A DNA stretch of 64,000 bases from positions 1,072,911 through 1,136,910 of the forward strand of contig NZ_GG700527.1 in assembly GCF_000163295.1 (NCBI RefSeq), written 5' to 3'. The stretch comes from Anaerococcus vaginalis ATCC 51170. GTDB taxonomy: Bacteria > Bacillota > Clostridia > Tissierellales > Peptoniphilaceae. Below, piece by piece: positions 24,792 to 34,284 of this stretch. The notes under the pieces are model-generated. The model was not told the DNA's origin. It saw only the letters and a list, made by a program, of their open reading frames with translations, and ran no database searches. The position numbers and the translations under genes are program-made. Within the stretch, counting starts at the first letter, position 1, and every line of letters begins with the position of its first letter.

Positions 24792-26421
24792 ATTGTTTTA
24801 TTTTAAAGGTTTTTGGGGCAAATTTATATATTAAAAAACTTGCAAGTCCTACAAATCCTATAATAAAAATTGAAATAATTAACATAAATTTAATCTCTCC
24901 AATTTTAGTTGCCAAAGCTGGAAGCCCAAATATAAAAATATAATACAAAAACATATTCATCAAAACTAAAACTACAGATTTTTGTTTTCCTTCCTTGTCA
25001 AAGGGTTGGATTATATAGTATTGAAACAAGGGCAAAACTGTAAAAAATATTGCATTTAATAAAATATAAAAAATCGGCAATAATAAATTTAAATCAGTTT
25101 TAATCAAAAATTTTATTGCAAAACCTATATAAATTATAAACATGGCACCCATAGGAATAAGCATAAGTTTAAAAATCGAATTTAATCTTAGCCAAAACAT
25201 TTTCAATAAATTCTTATCTTCCCTATAAAAATTGTAGTACAAAAGCGATGAGTCACAATTTTTATAGAAAGCCATCAAAATTTTATCTTGTTTGAATAAA
25301 ATATAGGAAATTATTGGTATTGCATATATTAAAATTTTATAAACCTCATTACCCTTAATTGTAAGTCTGGATAAAAGAAAAAATCCACAAATTCCAAGGA
25401 CAAAAAAGATGCCTGTTTTTATTAAAGTTGGTTTTAAAAGGTGTCTTTTGTGTCTTTTAAAAAACAAATTATTCAAATATACAAAGCCTTCGCCTTTAAT
25501 CTTTTCCTTTTTATTTATATCTTTATTTTCAATTTTTACTACACCATCTTGAATATTTTTCGCATCTTTAACCGCAATTTTATATACATTTATTGTTTTT
25601 TCGATTATTTTGTCATATCCCTTAAAATTTTTAAAATATTTCACTGTAAATGGAAATAAAATTATATTTATAAAGAAAAATCCAAGGCTTAAAACTTTAA
25701 AATCAAGTTTTATTATTAAAACTAACAAACTTATCGCCAAATCCAAAATTAAAATCAAAATAATTTGTAAAAATGGTCTATCTTCAAAAAATGATTTTTC
25801 TCTTTTTTCATATATTTTTGTCCAAAAACAAGTCATATTTATATTGTAAAAATAAAGTCCTAGGCTAAAGGCAAAAGTGTAAATCGGATTTATATTTGCA
25901 AAAATTTTTCCAAAAATCACAAATCCCAAAGTTCTTCCAATAAAAATTAAAAATGGCTGTAAATACAAAAATATGCGCGCCAAATCATTTGGAAAAAAAT
26001 TAAAATTTTTACTCAAATCTGAAAATACATTTCCATTATCTGTTAGCATTGATGATGTAATCATATTTGTTATATAAAAAACAAAAGGAATACAAGTTAG
26101 AAGAACTGCTCCCAGACTTAAATCAAAATTTTCCCTAAAAAATAAGGGAGATTTATCAGAAATTTCAAATAAAAATTTTAACATAGTCCTTGAAATTATT
26201 ATTGCAAATCCAAAAGTTAAAATCGATTTGATAAATTGCCAAATTATAGAAAAAATTGGAACAAATGTATTTACAATTTCTTTTAAATCATAAAAATAAT
26301 ACTTATCTCCCAAGTGTTTCCCAATTAAAGGAACTTTTCTTATCCCATAAACCATTCCATTAAAAACTTTGGTGATTTTTATTCTTTCAATTAAAAGAAA
26401 TTTTGAAAAATATCTACTCAT
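24790..26421 (-). CDS. ABC transporter permease (large)
   Basis: 543-residue membrane protein with about a dozen hydrophobic segments in two groups separated by a charged cytoplasmic loop (KDAKNIQDGVVKIENKDINK). No named family recognised; size and the ATPase partner suit an EcsB/ABC-2-like exporter subunit. The ATG at 26421 overlaps the ATPase stop (ATGAGTAG) and is preceded by GGGTGAT; the ORF extension to 26445 is not needed. Substrate unknown. Confidence 0.75.
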   Translation of the reverse strand: MSRYFSKFLLIERIKITKVFNGMVYGIRKVPLIGKHLGDKYYFYDLKEIVNTFVPIFSIIWQFIKSILTFGFAIIISRTMLKFLFEISDKSPLFFRENFDLSLGAVLLTCIPFVFYITNMITSSMLTDNGNVFSDLSKNFNFFPNDLARIFLYLQPFLIFIGRTLGFVIFGKIFANINPIYTFAFSLGLYFYNINMTCFWTKIYEKREKSFFEDRPFLQIILILILDLAISLLVLIIKLDFKVLSLGFFFINIILFPFTVKYFKNFKGYDKIIEKTINVYKIAVKDAKNIQDGVVKIENKDINKKEKIKGEGFVYLNNLFFKRHKRHLLKPTLIKTGIFFVLGICGFFLLSRLTIKGNEVYKILIYAIPIISYILFKQDKILMAFYKNCDSSLLYYNFYREDKNLLKMFWLRLNSIFKLMLIPMGAMFIIYIGFAIKFLIKTDLNLLLPIFYILLNAIFFTVLPLFQYYIIQPFDKEGKQKSVVLVLMNMFLYYIFIFGLPALATKIGEIKFMLIISIFIIGFVGLASFLIYKFAPKTFKIKQ

Positions 26422-27169
26422 CTTTATCACCCAAATTTTTATCATCTAAATTTATTTCAATATTTTCAATATTTTTGCTTGTCAAAAGCTTTATTATTTT
26501 ATCTTCAAAATCCTTGTCTTCTGAAACCATCTTATCAACTTTTTGTAAATTTTTATCATGGAGAAGGACAATGTCATCACAAATATCTTTTGCAAGTTGT
26601 AAAATATGGGTTGAAAAAATAATTATATGGTCCTTGTGAATATCTCTAATTATTTTTTTCATTTCAAGTTGAACAACTACATCAAGACTTGTAAGCGGCT
26701 CATCCATCAAAATTACCTTTGGTCTTAAAATCAAAAACATAAGCATTTGAAGTTTGTTTTTCATTCCTGTTGAATAATCTTGAATTAATCTATCAGCATC
26801 TTCCATGTCAAAATCCACAAGAGAAAAATATTCTTCGACGGACTTAAAATCTTTTATAATTTCTTTGTTTGCCTCTACAAAAAATTTTATAAATTCTCGC
26901 CCTGTAAGAAATTTGGGAAGATCTGGCTCTGCCACCATAAAAAATACATCCCTAAAATCAAGTTCTTTCTTTTCATTTTCATCAAGAAGATAAATATTTC
27001 CAGAATCTTTTTTGATTTGCTCACTAATTAAAGAAAAAAGTGTAGTTTTTCCAGCACCGTTTCTTCCCAAAAGAGCATAAACGACTCCTTGGTCAAAAGT
27101 GTAATCTATATTTTTTAAAACTTCTTTTTTGCCAAATTTTTTGGAAAGATTTTTTATTTCAAGTTTCAT
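26414..27169 (-). CDS. ABC transporter ATP-binding protein
   Basis: 251-residue ATPase. Walker A GRNGAGKTT, signature DYSTGMKNKLQ (in place of LSGGQ), Walker B PKVILMDEPLTSLD, H-loop IIFSTHIL. The TGMK-type signature is common in exporter ATPases of the EcsA/antibiotic-export group. The ATG at 27169 has TAAAGGAG upstream; the longer reading to 27304 runs through a terminator and is wrong. Forms a pair with the downstream permease. Confidence 0.9.
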   Translation of the reverse strand: MKLEIKNLSKKFGKKEVLKNIDYTFDQGVVYALLGRNGAGKTTLFSLISEQIKKDSGNIYLLDENEKKELDFRDVFFMVAEPDLPKFLTGREFIKFFVEANKEIIKDFKSVEEYFSLVDFDMEDADRLIQDYSTGMKNKLQMLMFLILRPKVILMDEPLTSLDVVVQLEMKKIIRDIHKDHIIIFSTHILQLAKDICDDIVLLHDKNLQKVDKMVSEDKDFEDKIIKLLTSKNIENIEINLDDKNLGDKDE

Positions 27170-27250
27170 AAAAGCTCCTTTAAGAAAATTTATATTTATT
27201 TTATTAATAATATTATTTATTTTATCACTAATCTTTTTCATTATAACAAA

Positions 27251-27280
27251 AAAATAAGCAAGTACAAAACTTGCTTTTTT
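27251..27280 (-). terminator. Terminator of the M20-pcp operon
   Basis: AAGCAAGT (27256-27263), loop ACAAA, ACTTGCTT (27269-27276), followed on the minus strand by ATTTTTTT. It separates pcp from the ABC pair. Confidence 0.8.
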
Positions 27281-27287
27281 AAAAAAA

Positions 27288-27929
27288 TTATGAAATTTTT
27301 CCACCAGAAATTTTTAAATCTTCTCCATTATGATTTATTATTGTTTTTATGGCAATATTTATTGCCCTTAAAGAATTTTCCAAATCCATTGAAGGTGTAT
27401 TCGCTTTATTTAAAACTTGTTCTGGCAAATATGGAATATGGATAAAGCCTGCTCTTATATTTTTATATTTTTCTGCCAAATACAAGGCTTCATACATCAA
27501 ATGATTACATACAAAAGTTCCTGCTGAATTTGAAATTTCTGCTGGAATTTTTTCTTTTTTTATCTCTTCCACAATTTTTTTAATTGGAAGATTTGAAAAA
27601 TAAGCATTTTCTCCGTCAATTCTTATTTTTTCATCAATCGGTTTTTTACCATCATTATCAGCTATTCTTGCATCATCAATGTTAATTGCAATTCTTTCAA
27701 CAGAAATCGCACTTCTTCCACCAGCTTGCCCAATACATAAAATTACATCTGGTTTAATTTTTTTTATATTTTCTTCTAAAATTTCTCCTGATTTTTTGAA
27801 AACTGTTGGAATTTCTATTTTAAAAATTTGGGCGCCCTCAATTTTTTCGTTTAATTTTTTTACAAGTTCAATTGATGGATTTATTTTTTCTTTATCAAAA
27901 GGATCAAATCCTGTAAGCAATATTTTCAT
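27288..27929 (-). CDS. pcp: Pyrrolidone-carboxylate (pyroglutamyl) peptidase
   Basis: 213-residue cysteine peptidase (C15) removing N-terminal pyroglutamate. Catalytic triad segments: SVERIAINIDDARI (Glu), SNSAGTFVCNHLMY (Cys) and FIHIPYLPEQ (His); LLTGFDPF is the N-terminal signature. GAAAGGATAG is its ribosome site. It overlaps the M20 gene end by 26 nt, so the two form one unit for peptide/amino-acid scavenging. Confidence 0.95.
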   Translation of the reverse strand: MKILLTGFDPFDKEKINPSIELVKKLNEKIEGAQIFKIEIPTVFKKSGEILEENIKKIKPDVILCIGQAGGRSAISVERIAINIDDARIADNDGKKPIDEKIRIDGENAYFSNLPIKKIVEEIKKEKIPAEISNSAGTFVCNHLMYEALYLAEKYKNIRAGFIHIPYLPEQVLNKANTPSMDLENSLRAINIAIKTIINHNGEDLKISGGKIS

Positions 27930-29211
27930 TTTCTATCCTTTCATAATCAATCTTATCAATTTTTTCAATATATTTTACAAAATCTACCATTAGGTCGACT
28001 CCTCTTAGCATATCTTTTTCGTTAATATCAAATTCTTCGCTGTGATGGCTGTCTTTTAAATTTGAGCCTAAAATAAAATGAACTGTCTTACCACCAGCTT
28101 TTCTAACTTCATTTAATAAATATGCAATATCTTCTGAGCCTTTCAAATTTGCATCTACAAGTTTGTAGGATTTTTCTTTATAATAATTTCTAAGATTTTT
28201 TATAAATTCTTCATCATAAGAAATAAGTGATGGAGCTTGTCCCTTTATTTCTATTTCATAAGAACAACCATAAGAAATTGCAGAGCCTTCAACGATTCTA
28301 TTTACTCCATCGTATAAATAAGAAATTATATGATCATTTTCTCCCCTAATTTCCATTTCTATTTTTGCAATGTTTGCAATAATATTTCTTCCGCTTCCTG
28401 CATTTAATTTTCCAACATTGATTCTTGCCTCTCCCATTGAATGTTGAGCAAGACTATTAAAATTTAAAACTGCACTTGATGCAGCCAAAAGTGCATTGTG
28501 ACCTTTTTCGGGACTTGCTCCAGCATGAGATGCCTTGCCTTTAAAAATAATATCAATTTTTTTTGTAGCAAGAAAGCCATGACTTCCCACACCAATTTCT
28601 CCACTTTTTACGTCCATTCCAATATGCATGCCAGCCAAATAATCAAGTTTATCTATAATCGGATTATTCATTAAAGAATAGGCTCCTCTTACTCCTTCTT
28701 CTGCTGGTTGAAAAATAAAAATAATTTTTCCTTTTAATTTTTTTATATTTGATGCAAGAATTTTTGCAAGCTCAATCCCAATTGACATGTGAGCATCGTG
28801 ACCGCAAGCGTGCATGGCAAAAGAATTTTTTGATGAAAAATTTAAAATATTTGGCAAATGTCCAAGTGAATTACTTTCGCAAAGTTCATTTGCATCTATA
28901 TCAAATCTAAAGCCAATATTTGGTCCAATTTTTTTCGTATCCAAAACAGCGATAAGACCTGTGTAAGAATCCAAAATTTCTTCTTTTTTTTCAATATTTG
29001 AAATAGAAATTGAATTTTTATAAGACTCTAGGATTGATTTTTCTGGAAGTCCCATTCTTTTATTGAAATAAATTTCTTTTCCATAATAAAGGTCAAGATT
29101 ATAATTTTTCAACTCTTCAATAATTTTTGCAGTAGTCAAAAATTCCATCCAAGCAGGCTCAGCATATTTGTGAAAATGTCTTCTTAATCTAATAAGCTCT
29201 TCTTCAATCAT
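27904..29211 (-). CDS. M20 family amidohydrolase/peptidase
   Basis: 435-residue metal-dependent amidohydrolase of the M20D type (aminobenzoyl-glutamate utilisation or N-acyl-amino-acid hydrolase-like). RRHFHKYAEPAW, GFRFDIDANEL, MHACGHDAHMSIG and QPAEEGVRGAYS carry the two-metal ligands. A dimerisation domain with KASHAGASPEKGHNAL follows, then DSHHSEEFDI near the end. The exact substrate cannot be read from sequence. First gene of the unit with pcp. Confidence 0.85.
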   Translation of the reverse strand: MIEEELIRLRRHFHKYAEPAWMEFLTTAKIIEELKNYNLDLYYGKEIYFNKRMGLPEKSILESYKNSISISNIEKKEEILDSYTGLIAVLDTKKIGPNIGFRFDIDANELCESNSLGHLPNILNFSSKNSFAMHACGHDAHMSIGIELAKILASNIKKLKGKIIFIFQPAEEGVRGAYSLMNNPIIDKLDYLAGMHIGMDVKSGEIGVGSHGFLATKKIDIIFKGKASHAGASPEKGHNALLAASSAVLNFNSLAQHSMGEARINVGKLNAGSGRNIIANIAKIEMEIRGENDHIISYLYDGVNRIVEGSAISYGCSYEIEIKGQAPSLISYDEEFIKNLRNYYKEKSYKLVDANLKGSEDIAYLLNEVRKAGGKTVHFILGSNLKDSHHSEEFDINEKDMLRGVDLMVDFVKYIEKIDKIDYERIENENIAYRI

Positions 29212-29252
29212 TTTATTTCCTTATTTAAAAATCATTTTTTTGTATCACATTA

Positions 29253-29278
29253 AAAAAATGAGCCTAGACTCATTTTTT
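29253..29278 (-). terminator. Terminator of the valS operon
   Basis: AAAAAATGAG (29253-29262) and CTCATTTTTT (29269-29278) around a 6-nt loop; overlaps the hydrolase stop codon, with a U-run on the minus strand. Confidence 0.8.
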
Positions 29279-30277
29279 AAAAAACATATCTATATCTTCA
29301 AAAACTTCAAATCTTTCATCTTCATTTAAAACTTCATGTTTCATGTGATCGTAAGTTTTGAAATATAAATTTTCGTAACCAATAGAAGATAAAATATTTT
29401 TTGTATTCAATAGTCCCTTATCTCCACCAGTAACGTCATCATCAACTCCATTAAATGAAGCTATTTGTAAATTTTTATTTTTTAGCTTAAATTTATTTTT
29501 CTTGTTTAAATTATTTACAAGAGTAAACAAACATACATTACTTCTTGCCAAAAATCCATCAAGGCGCATTGGATCATTGTTTTTAATCCTTACATTTTCT
29601 TCATTATAAGAAATCCAAGATGGATCTTTTGAGGAAATTCCAGAAAGTTTATCAAGAATTTTAGATTTTCTTTTCTCTCCCAAATAAAATGTGACAATAT
29701 TTCCAATAAAAATTCCAAGACTTGCTATTGGAATATAAGCTACAGTTCCTGTCAAAACTAATTTATCAATTGTATCATCATATTTTTGCAAATAATTTCT
29801 ACAAATCAAAGACCCCATAGAATGACCTATCATATAAATTTTTTTGTCCTTGTAATACATTCTAATATATTTATTTATAACAAATTGATCGTCAACAAGC
29901 TCATCTTTTTCCTTTATAAATCCAGAAGGATGATTTTCAGAAATAGATTTTCCATGTCCCCTATTATCAGAAATGATAACAGCGTATCCTCTTTCATTCA
30001 AAAACTTAATAAAATGTAAATAATTAAGTGAATGTTCAAGCATACCATGGACAATTTGCACAACAGCTTTTGGATTTTCAACATCAAAACGATTAGCATA
30101 AATATCAAAACCATCTGAATTTGTCAAAATAACTTTGCATCTATTATCATTTATCATGCTTTCTTCTTTGATAAAAAATCTTGAACCATTTTTTAAATCA
30201 AGGTAAGTTTTTTTCCTATACAAATAATAAATTTGAGGAAGAAAAATCAAAAACAAAATCAAAATAAAATATTTCAT
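29270..30277 (-). CDS. Alpha/beta hydrolase (lysophospholipase-like)
   Basis: 335 residues. N-terminal hydrophobic anchor (FILILFLIFLPQIYYLY), then a serine-hydrolase fold. Oxyanion-region VQIVHGMLEHSLNY, nucleophile GHSMGS, late Asp in GVDDDVTGGDKG and His in YDHMKHEVLNE, as in monoglyceride lipase/lysophospholipase PldB-like proteins. Likely membrane-attached on the outside. Last gene of the valS operon, 1 nt after the cold-shock gene; its substrate is unknown. Confidence 0.82.
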   Translation of the reverse strand: MKYFILILFLIFLPQIYYLYRKKTYLDLKNGSRFFIKEESMINDNRCKVILTNSDGFDIYANRFDVENPKAVVQIVHGMLEHSLNYLHFIKFLNERGYAVIISDNRGHGKSISENHPSGFIKEKDELVDDQFVINKYIRMYYKDKKIYMIGHSMGSLICRNYLQKYDDTIDKLVLTGTVAYIPIASLGIFIGNIVTFYLGEKRKSKILDKLSGISSKDPSWISYNEENVRIKNNDPMRLDGFLARSNVCLFTLVNNLNKKNKFKLKNKNLQIASFNGVDDDVTGGDKGLLNTKNILSSIGYENLYFKTYDHMKHEVLNEDERFEVFEDIDMFFKK

Positions 30278-30278
30278 C

Positions 30279-30479
30279 TTAACTCCTTTTTTTCACATTA
30301 AAAGCAGTATCTCCCCTGCCAAAATCTTTCACATCAAATTCAACCCTTGCACCGTTTTCTATAGTTTTATAAACCTTGTCAGAAATTATTTCAGAATAAT
30401 GGAAAAAATAGTCGCCACTTTCTGATTCTATAAAACCAAATCCTTTTTTGTTATCAAAAAATTTAACTTTTCCTTCCAT
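30279..30479 (-). CDS. Cold-shock domain protein
   Basis: 66-residue single-stranded nucleic-acid-binding OB fold. RNP1 is KGFGFIE, and RNP2 reads DYFFHYS with Tyr in place of the usual Val between Phe and His. The ATG at 30479 has GGAG 6 nt upstream; the GTG at 30485 lies closer to the ribosome site and is not used. Unusually placed within an aminoacyl-tRNA synthetase operon, 2 nt after the methyltransferase. Confidence 0.88.
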   Translation of the reverse strand: MEGKVKFFDNKKGFGFIESESGDYFFHYSEIISDKVYKTIENGARVEFDVKDFGRGDTAFNVKKRS

Positions 30480-30481
30480 TT

Positions 30482-31210
30482 TCACTCCTTTTTAGCCTTA
30501 AACAAAATTCTCAAAGTATCATCTTTGATTTCTTGCATTGTATCTTCATCAAAAATTTCAATTTCAGAAAAATTATTTTCTTTTAAAATTTTTTTCATAA
30601 AATCTACAGAATAAATTCTTTCAACTTGATTTTCAATTATTCTTTGGTAAGTTCCGCCCTCATTTTCGACAAAAAAGTTTAATTCCATATCAATTATATC
30701 GCCATCTTTAATATTATCCCAAGTATAAAAAATATCTTCATACTCATAAACATAAGATTTTGAGCCAAAAACTTCTTTCATTTTATATTCTGAATTTATA
30801 TCAAAAATCAAAAGTCCACCCTTTTTCAAATTTTTGTAAGAATTTTCTATTAATTTTTTCAAATCTTTTTCATCCAAAATATAATTTATAGAGTCAAGCA
30901 AGATTACAATTAAATCATAGGAATTTTCATTTTGAAAATCAACCATATCATAATTATATAAAGACACATTTTCTTTTTGAAATTTTTTCGAAAAAACTTC
31001 AAGCATAGATTTTGATAAGTCTAAGGCATCAATTTTTTCAAAAAAATCAAAAAAATGATTAGTTAGCATGCCAGTTCCGCATGCTAACTCTAACATTTTT
31101 TCTTTTTTTATATTATTTTGTCCGACTAAATTCTTGATATTATTTGCATATTTTTCATAATCAAGGTCAAAGGATAATTTATCATAAATATAAGCAAAAT
31201 CTTTATACAT
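30482..31210 (-). CDS. Class I SAM-dependent methyltransferase
   Basis: 242 residues with motif I LELACGTGMLT, IDALDLSKSML (motif II acid) and YDLIVILLDSINYIL. A KGGLLIFDINS segment completes the Rossmann core. Substrate not identifiable. The ATG overlaps the valS stop by 1 nt, so it is translationally coupled to valS and sits under T-box control. Confidence 0.85.
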   Translation of the reverse strand: MYKDFAYIYDKLSFDLDYEKYANNIKNLVGQNNIKKEKMLELACGTGMLTNHFFDFFEKIDALDLSKSMLEVFSKKFQKENVSLYNYDMVDFQNENSYDLIVILLDSINYILDEKDLKKLIENSYKNLKKGGLLIFDINSEYKMKEVFGSKSYVYEYEDIFYTWDNIKDGDIIDMELNFFVENEGGTYQRIIENQVERIYSVDFMKKILKENNFSEIEIFDEDTMQEIKDDTLRILFKAKKE

Positions 31211-33837
31211 TATTTATCTTCTACTTCCTTGTAAGATTCTTGAGTTTTTACAAGTAAGTCTTTATATTTTTCTAATTTTTCACGTTCTTCATTTACAACA
31301 GCCTCTGGTGCTTTTGAAACAAAACCTTGATTGTTAAGTTTTCCTTCTGCTCTTTTTATTTCGGATTCTAATTTTTTGATTTCATCTTTTAATCTTTTTC
31401 TTTCCTTGTCATAATCAATTAGATTTTCCAAAGGAATATAAATTTTAAAATCATTAAAAATTAAACTAACTGCATCTTCAACTTCTTTGTCCTCATCTAT
31501 TATTGTAATTTCTCCAGATTTTGAAAGATTTACAAATTGGCCCTTCAAAATTTCTAGGAAATTTCTTGTATTTTCATCAGATGAATAGATTATTAAATCT
31601 TGTCTTATTTTTGATCCAAGATTTAAAGTTTGTCTTTGATTTCTGATAGCTTTTATAGCCTCAATTGCTCCATCAACAACTCTTGCCTCATCATCAAAAT
31701 TAAAATCATCCCTAACTTGTGGCCAAGTCTCAACTATAAGCATATCTTTTTTATTTGGTAATTGCTTATAAATTTCTTCAGTAATAAATGGCATAAATGG
31801 ATGAAGAAGTGAAATCATATCTTTTAAAACATAAAGCAAAACTTTTTTAACTGTAGCTTTTTTATTATCATCATCAGAATTTAATCTTTCCTTGGCAAAT
31901 TCAATATACCAATCACAAAATTCTTCCCAAATAAAATCTTCAATCCTACTTGCAGCAAGACCAATTTCATATTTATCAAGATTTTTAGAAACTTCCTCAA
32001 CTACATTGTTTAATCTTTTTAAAATCCACTTATCTTCAAGACTTAAATCTAAATTTTTAAATTCAATATCATCATTTTCATCAACATTCATCAAGACAAA
32101 TCTTGTAGCATTCCACAATTTATTGGCAAAATTTCTGCTTGCTACAATTCTTTTTTCATCATAGCGCATATCATTTCCAGGAGAATTGCCAGTAATTATT
32201 GTAAATCTAAGAGCATCTGCTCCATATTTATTTACAACATCAATTGGATCAACTCCATTTCCAAGAGATTTACTCATCTTTCTTCCTTGTGGATCTCTAA
32301 TTAATCCTGTGAAAAGTACATGGTCAAAAGGAGTTTTATTTGTATTGTAAAGTGAAGAAAATACCATTCTTATAACCCAGAAAAATATAATATCATAACC
32401 TGTTACAAGAATATCTGTTGGGAAGAAATATTTATAATCTTCAGTTTCTTCGGGCCAACCCAAAGTTGCAAAAGGCCAAAGAGCTGATGAAAACCAAGTA
32501 TCAAGAGTATCTTCTTCTTGTGTTACTTTTTTTCCATCCAAATATCCATTTTCATCTGGATCATCTTCTGAAACAATAATTTCTCCATCTTCTGTATAGA
32601 AAACTGGAAGTCTATGTCCCCACCATAATTGTCTAGAAATACACCAATCTCTAATATTTTCTAGCCAATTCATGTAGGTTTTTCCTAAAGAATCTGGAAT
32701 TAAATTTAAATCTCCATTTTTATAAACTTCGATTGCATCTTTTGCTAAATCTTCCATTTTAACAAACCATTGTTTTGAAATTAATGGTTCAATTACAACA
32801 TTTGTTCTTTCACTGTATCCTACTGCATGCTCAATTTTTTCAGTTTTTACCAAAAGATTTTCTTTTTCCAAATCTTCAATCATTAATTTACGAGCATCAT
32901 ACCTATCAAGCCCAGAATATTTTCCATATCCTTCTTTTATTTTTGCGCCTTCATCAATAACTACGCATTGACCAAGCTTATGCCTTTTTCCAACTTCAAA
33001 ATCGTTAGGGTCATGAGATGGAGTGATTTTTACACAACCTGTACCAAATTCCATATCAACATAAGAATCTTCAATCAAAGGAATTTTACGACCTACAAGT
33101 GGTAAGATTAAATTTTTTCCAATTTTATCTTTAAACCTTTCGTCTTCTGGATTTACAGCAACAGCCAAATCTCCAAGCATAGTTTCAGGCCTTGTTGTAG
33201 CTATTGTTATAAATTCATCGCTATCTTCAAAGAAATATTTTATATACCACAAATGTCCTTCTTGGTCTTTGTGATAAACTTCTGCATCAGAAAGTGCAGT
33301 TTTTGCCTCAGGATCCCAATTTACAATTCTATTTCCCCTATAAATCAATCCCTCATCATACATTTTTTTGAAAACTTTTCTTACAGCTCTTGTTAGATTT
33401 TTATCCATAGTAAAAGAATCACGATCCCAATCGCAAGAAACTCCTACAGTTCTTAATTGTCTTTTGATTGTTCCACCGTATTCTTCTGTCCAATCCCAAC
33501 ATTCTTCCAAAAATTTATCACGACCTAAATCATCTTTAGATTTACCTTCATTTTTGATTTTTTCTACAACTTTTGCCTCAGTCGAAATAGATGCGTGATC
33601 TGTTCCTGGAATCCAACAAGCTTCATAGCCTTGCATTCTTTTATATCTAATAATAATATCTTGAATTGTATTGTTTAAGGCATGGCCCAAGTGTAATTTT
33701 CCTGTAATATTTGGTGGTGGCATAACAATAGTAAATGGTTTTTTATTTTCATTAACTCTTGCTTTAAAATATCCACCTTCTTCCCATTTTTTATAAATTT
33801 CTTTTTCAAATTTTTGTGGTTCGTATTTTGTTTGCAT
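31210..33837 (-). CDS. valS: Valyl-tRNA synthetase
   Basis: Class I synthetase of 875 residues charging tRNA-Val, with an editing domain. PPNITGKLHLGHAL is the HIGH region, GRKMSKSLGNG the KMSKS loop, FATTRPET-like ATTRPETMLGD belongs to the CP1 editing domain. A C-terminal coiled coil (about 800-875) is typical of ValRS. Full length. The T-box leader with a GTT specifier controls it. Confidence 0.97.
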   Translation of the reverse strand: MQTKYEPQKFEKEIYKKWEEGGYFKARVNENKKPFTIVMPPPNITGKLHLGHALNNTIQDIIIRYKRMQGYEACWIPGTDHASISTEAKVVEKIKNEGKSKDDLGRDKFLEECWDWTEEYGGTIKRQLRTVGVSCDWDRDSFTMDKNLTRAVRKVFKKMYDEGLIYRGNRIVNWDPEAKTALSDAEVYHKDQEGHLWYIKYFFEDSDEFITIATTRPETMLGDLAVAVNPEDERFKDKIGKNLILPLVGRKIPLIEDSYVDMEFGTGCVKITPSHDPNDFEVGKRHKLGQCVVIDEGAKIKEGYGKYSGLDRYDARKLMIEDLEKENLLVKTEKIEHAVGYSERTNVVIEPLISKQWFVKMEDLAKDAIEVYKNGDLNLIPDSLGKTYMNWLENIRDWCISRQLWWGHRLPVFYTEDGEIIVSEDDPDENGYLDGKKVTQEEDTLDTWFSSALWPFATLGWPEETEDYKYFFPTDILVTGYDIIFFWVIRMVFSSLYNTNKTPFDHVLFTGLIRDPQGRKMSKSLGNGVDPIDVVNKYGADALRFTIITGNSPGNDMRYDEKRIVASRNFANKLWNATRFVLMNVDENDDIEFKNLDLSLEDKWILKRLNNVVEEVSKNLDKYEIGLAASRIEDFIWEEFCDWYIEFAKERLNSDDDNKKATVKKVLLYVLKDMISLLHPFMPFITEEIYKQLPNKKDMLIVETWPQVRDDFNFDDEARVVDGAIEAIKAIRNQRQTLNLGSKIRQDLIIYSSDENTRNFLEILKGQFVNLSKSGEITIIDEDKEVEDAVSLIFNDFKIYIPLENLIDYDKERKRLKDEIKKLESEIKRAEGKLNNQGFVSKAPEAVVNEEREKLEKYKDLLVKTQESYKEVEDK

Positions 33838-33884
33838 ATTTTCTCCTTATTTTCAAAATAAAAAATTAAAAATAAATAATAAAA

Positions 33885-34094
33885 AAAGTAACACAATTCT
33901 CAAGGACGAGATTATCGCGTTACCACCTATCTTCCTTTTTTATAAAAAAGGCTCTTATTTGCATTCATGCATGCTACATTAAACTATTTCAAAACAACCT
34001 TCATAGTTTCAATTTAAAGACTTTCACCATCCGTCTCCTCTCTAAAAAATTTCCCCTACTACTCCTTTTTGTCAAAGTTTTATATTCAATTCTT
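33885..34094 (-). promoter_or_regulatory. T-box riboswitch of the valS operon
   Basis: Minus strand AGGTGGTAACGCG (33928-33916) is the T-box sequence, followed by a terminator stem ending in seven T (33891-33885). Upstream are the AGAGAGGA element and GGTGAAAGTC of stem I. Alignment with the serS leader places the specifier as GTT (33998-33996), a valine codon, in ATGAAG-GTT-GTTTTGA. Uncharged tRNA-Val should stabilise the antiterminator. This leader and the ppsR promoter fill the 446-nt gap between valS and ppsR. Confidence 0.92.
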
Positions 34095-34100
34095 TTTCTT

Positions 34101-34128
34101 ATTATATTTTAAAATATTTTTTTGTCAA
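34101..34128 (-). promoter_or_regulatory. Promoter of the valS T-box transcript
   Basis: Consensus TTGACA (34128-34123), 16-nt spacer, consensus TATAAT (34106-34101). Confidence 0.8.
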
Positions 34129-34223
34129 TTTCACTTGTAAAAGTTAATGTTGAAAATTCAAATGATATATTTGTAAAAAATTAATAATTATTAGTTTTAA
34201 CGATTGAAAAATGTTTTCAGCTC

Positions 34224-34251
34224 TTGGATTTTTGATTAAAAATGCTATAAT
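34224..34251 (+). promoter_or_regulatory. Promoter of ppsR-ppdK
   Basis: TTGGAT (34224-34229), 16-nt spacer, extended -10 TGCTATAAT (34243-34251), then AAAGAGGTGA ribosome site before 34285. Confidence 0.7.
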
Positions 34252-34284
34252 ATTAATAGAATCTTATATTAAAGAGGTGACAGG

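Noticed and set aside
27170-27304. 45-codon N-terminal extension of the ABC ATPase.
   Set aside because: It runs through the pcp terminator region and lacks a ribosome site; TAAAGGAG precedes the ATG at 27169.
33901-33928. Near-identical GGACGAGATTATCGCG stretch also at 58714-58729, looking like a dispersed repeat.
   Set aside because: Both copies are the conserved T-box plus terminator part of tRNA-responsive leaders; not a mobile repeat.
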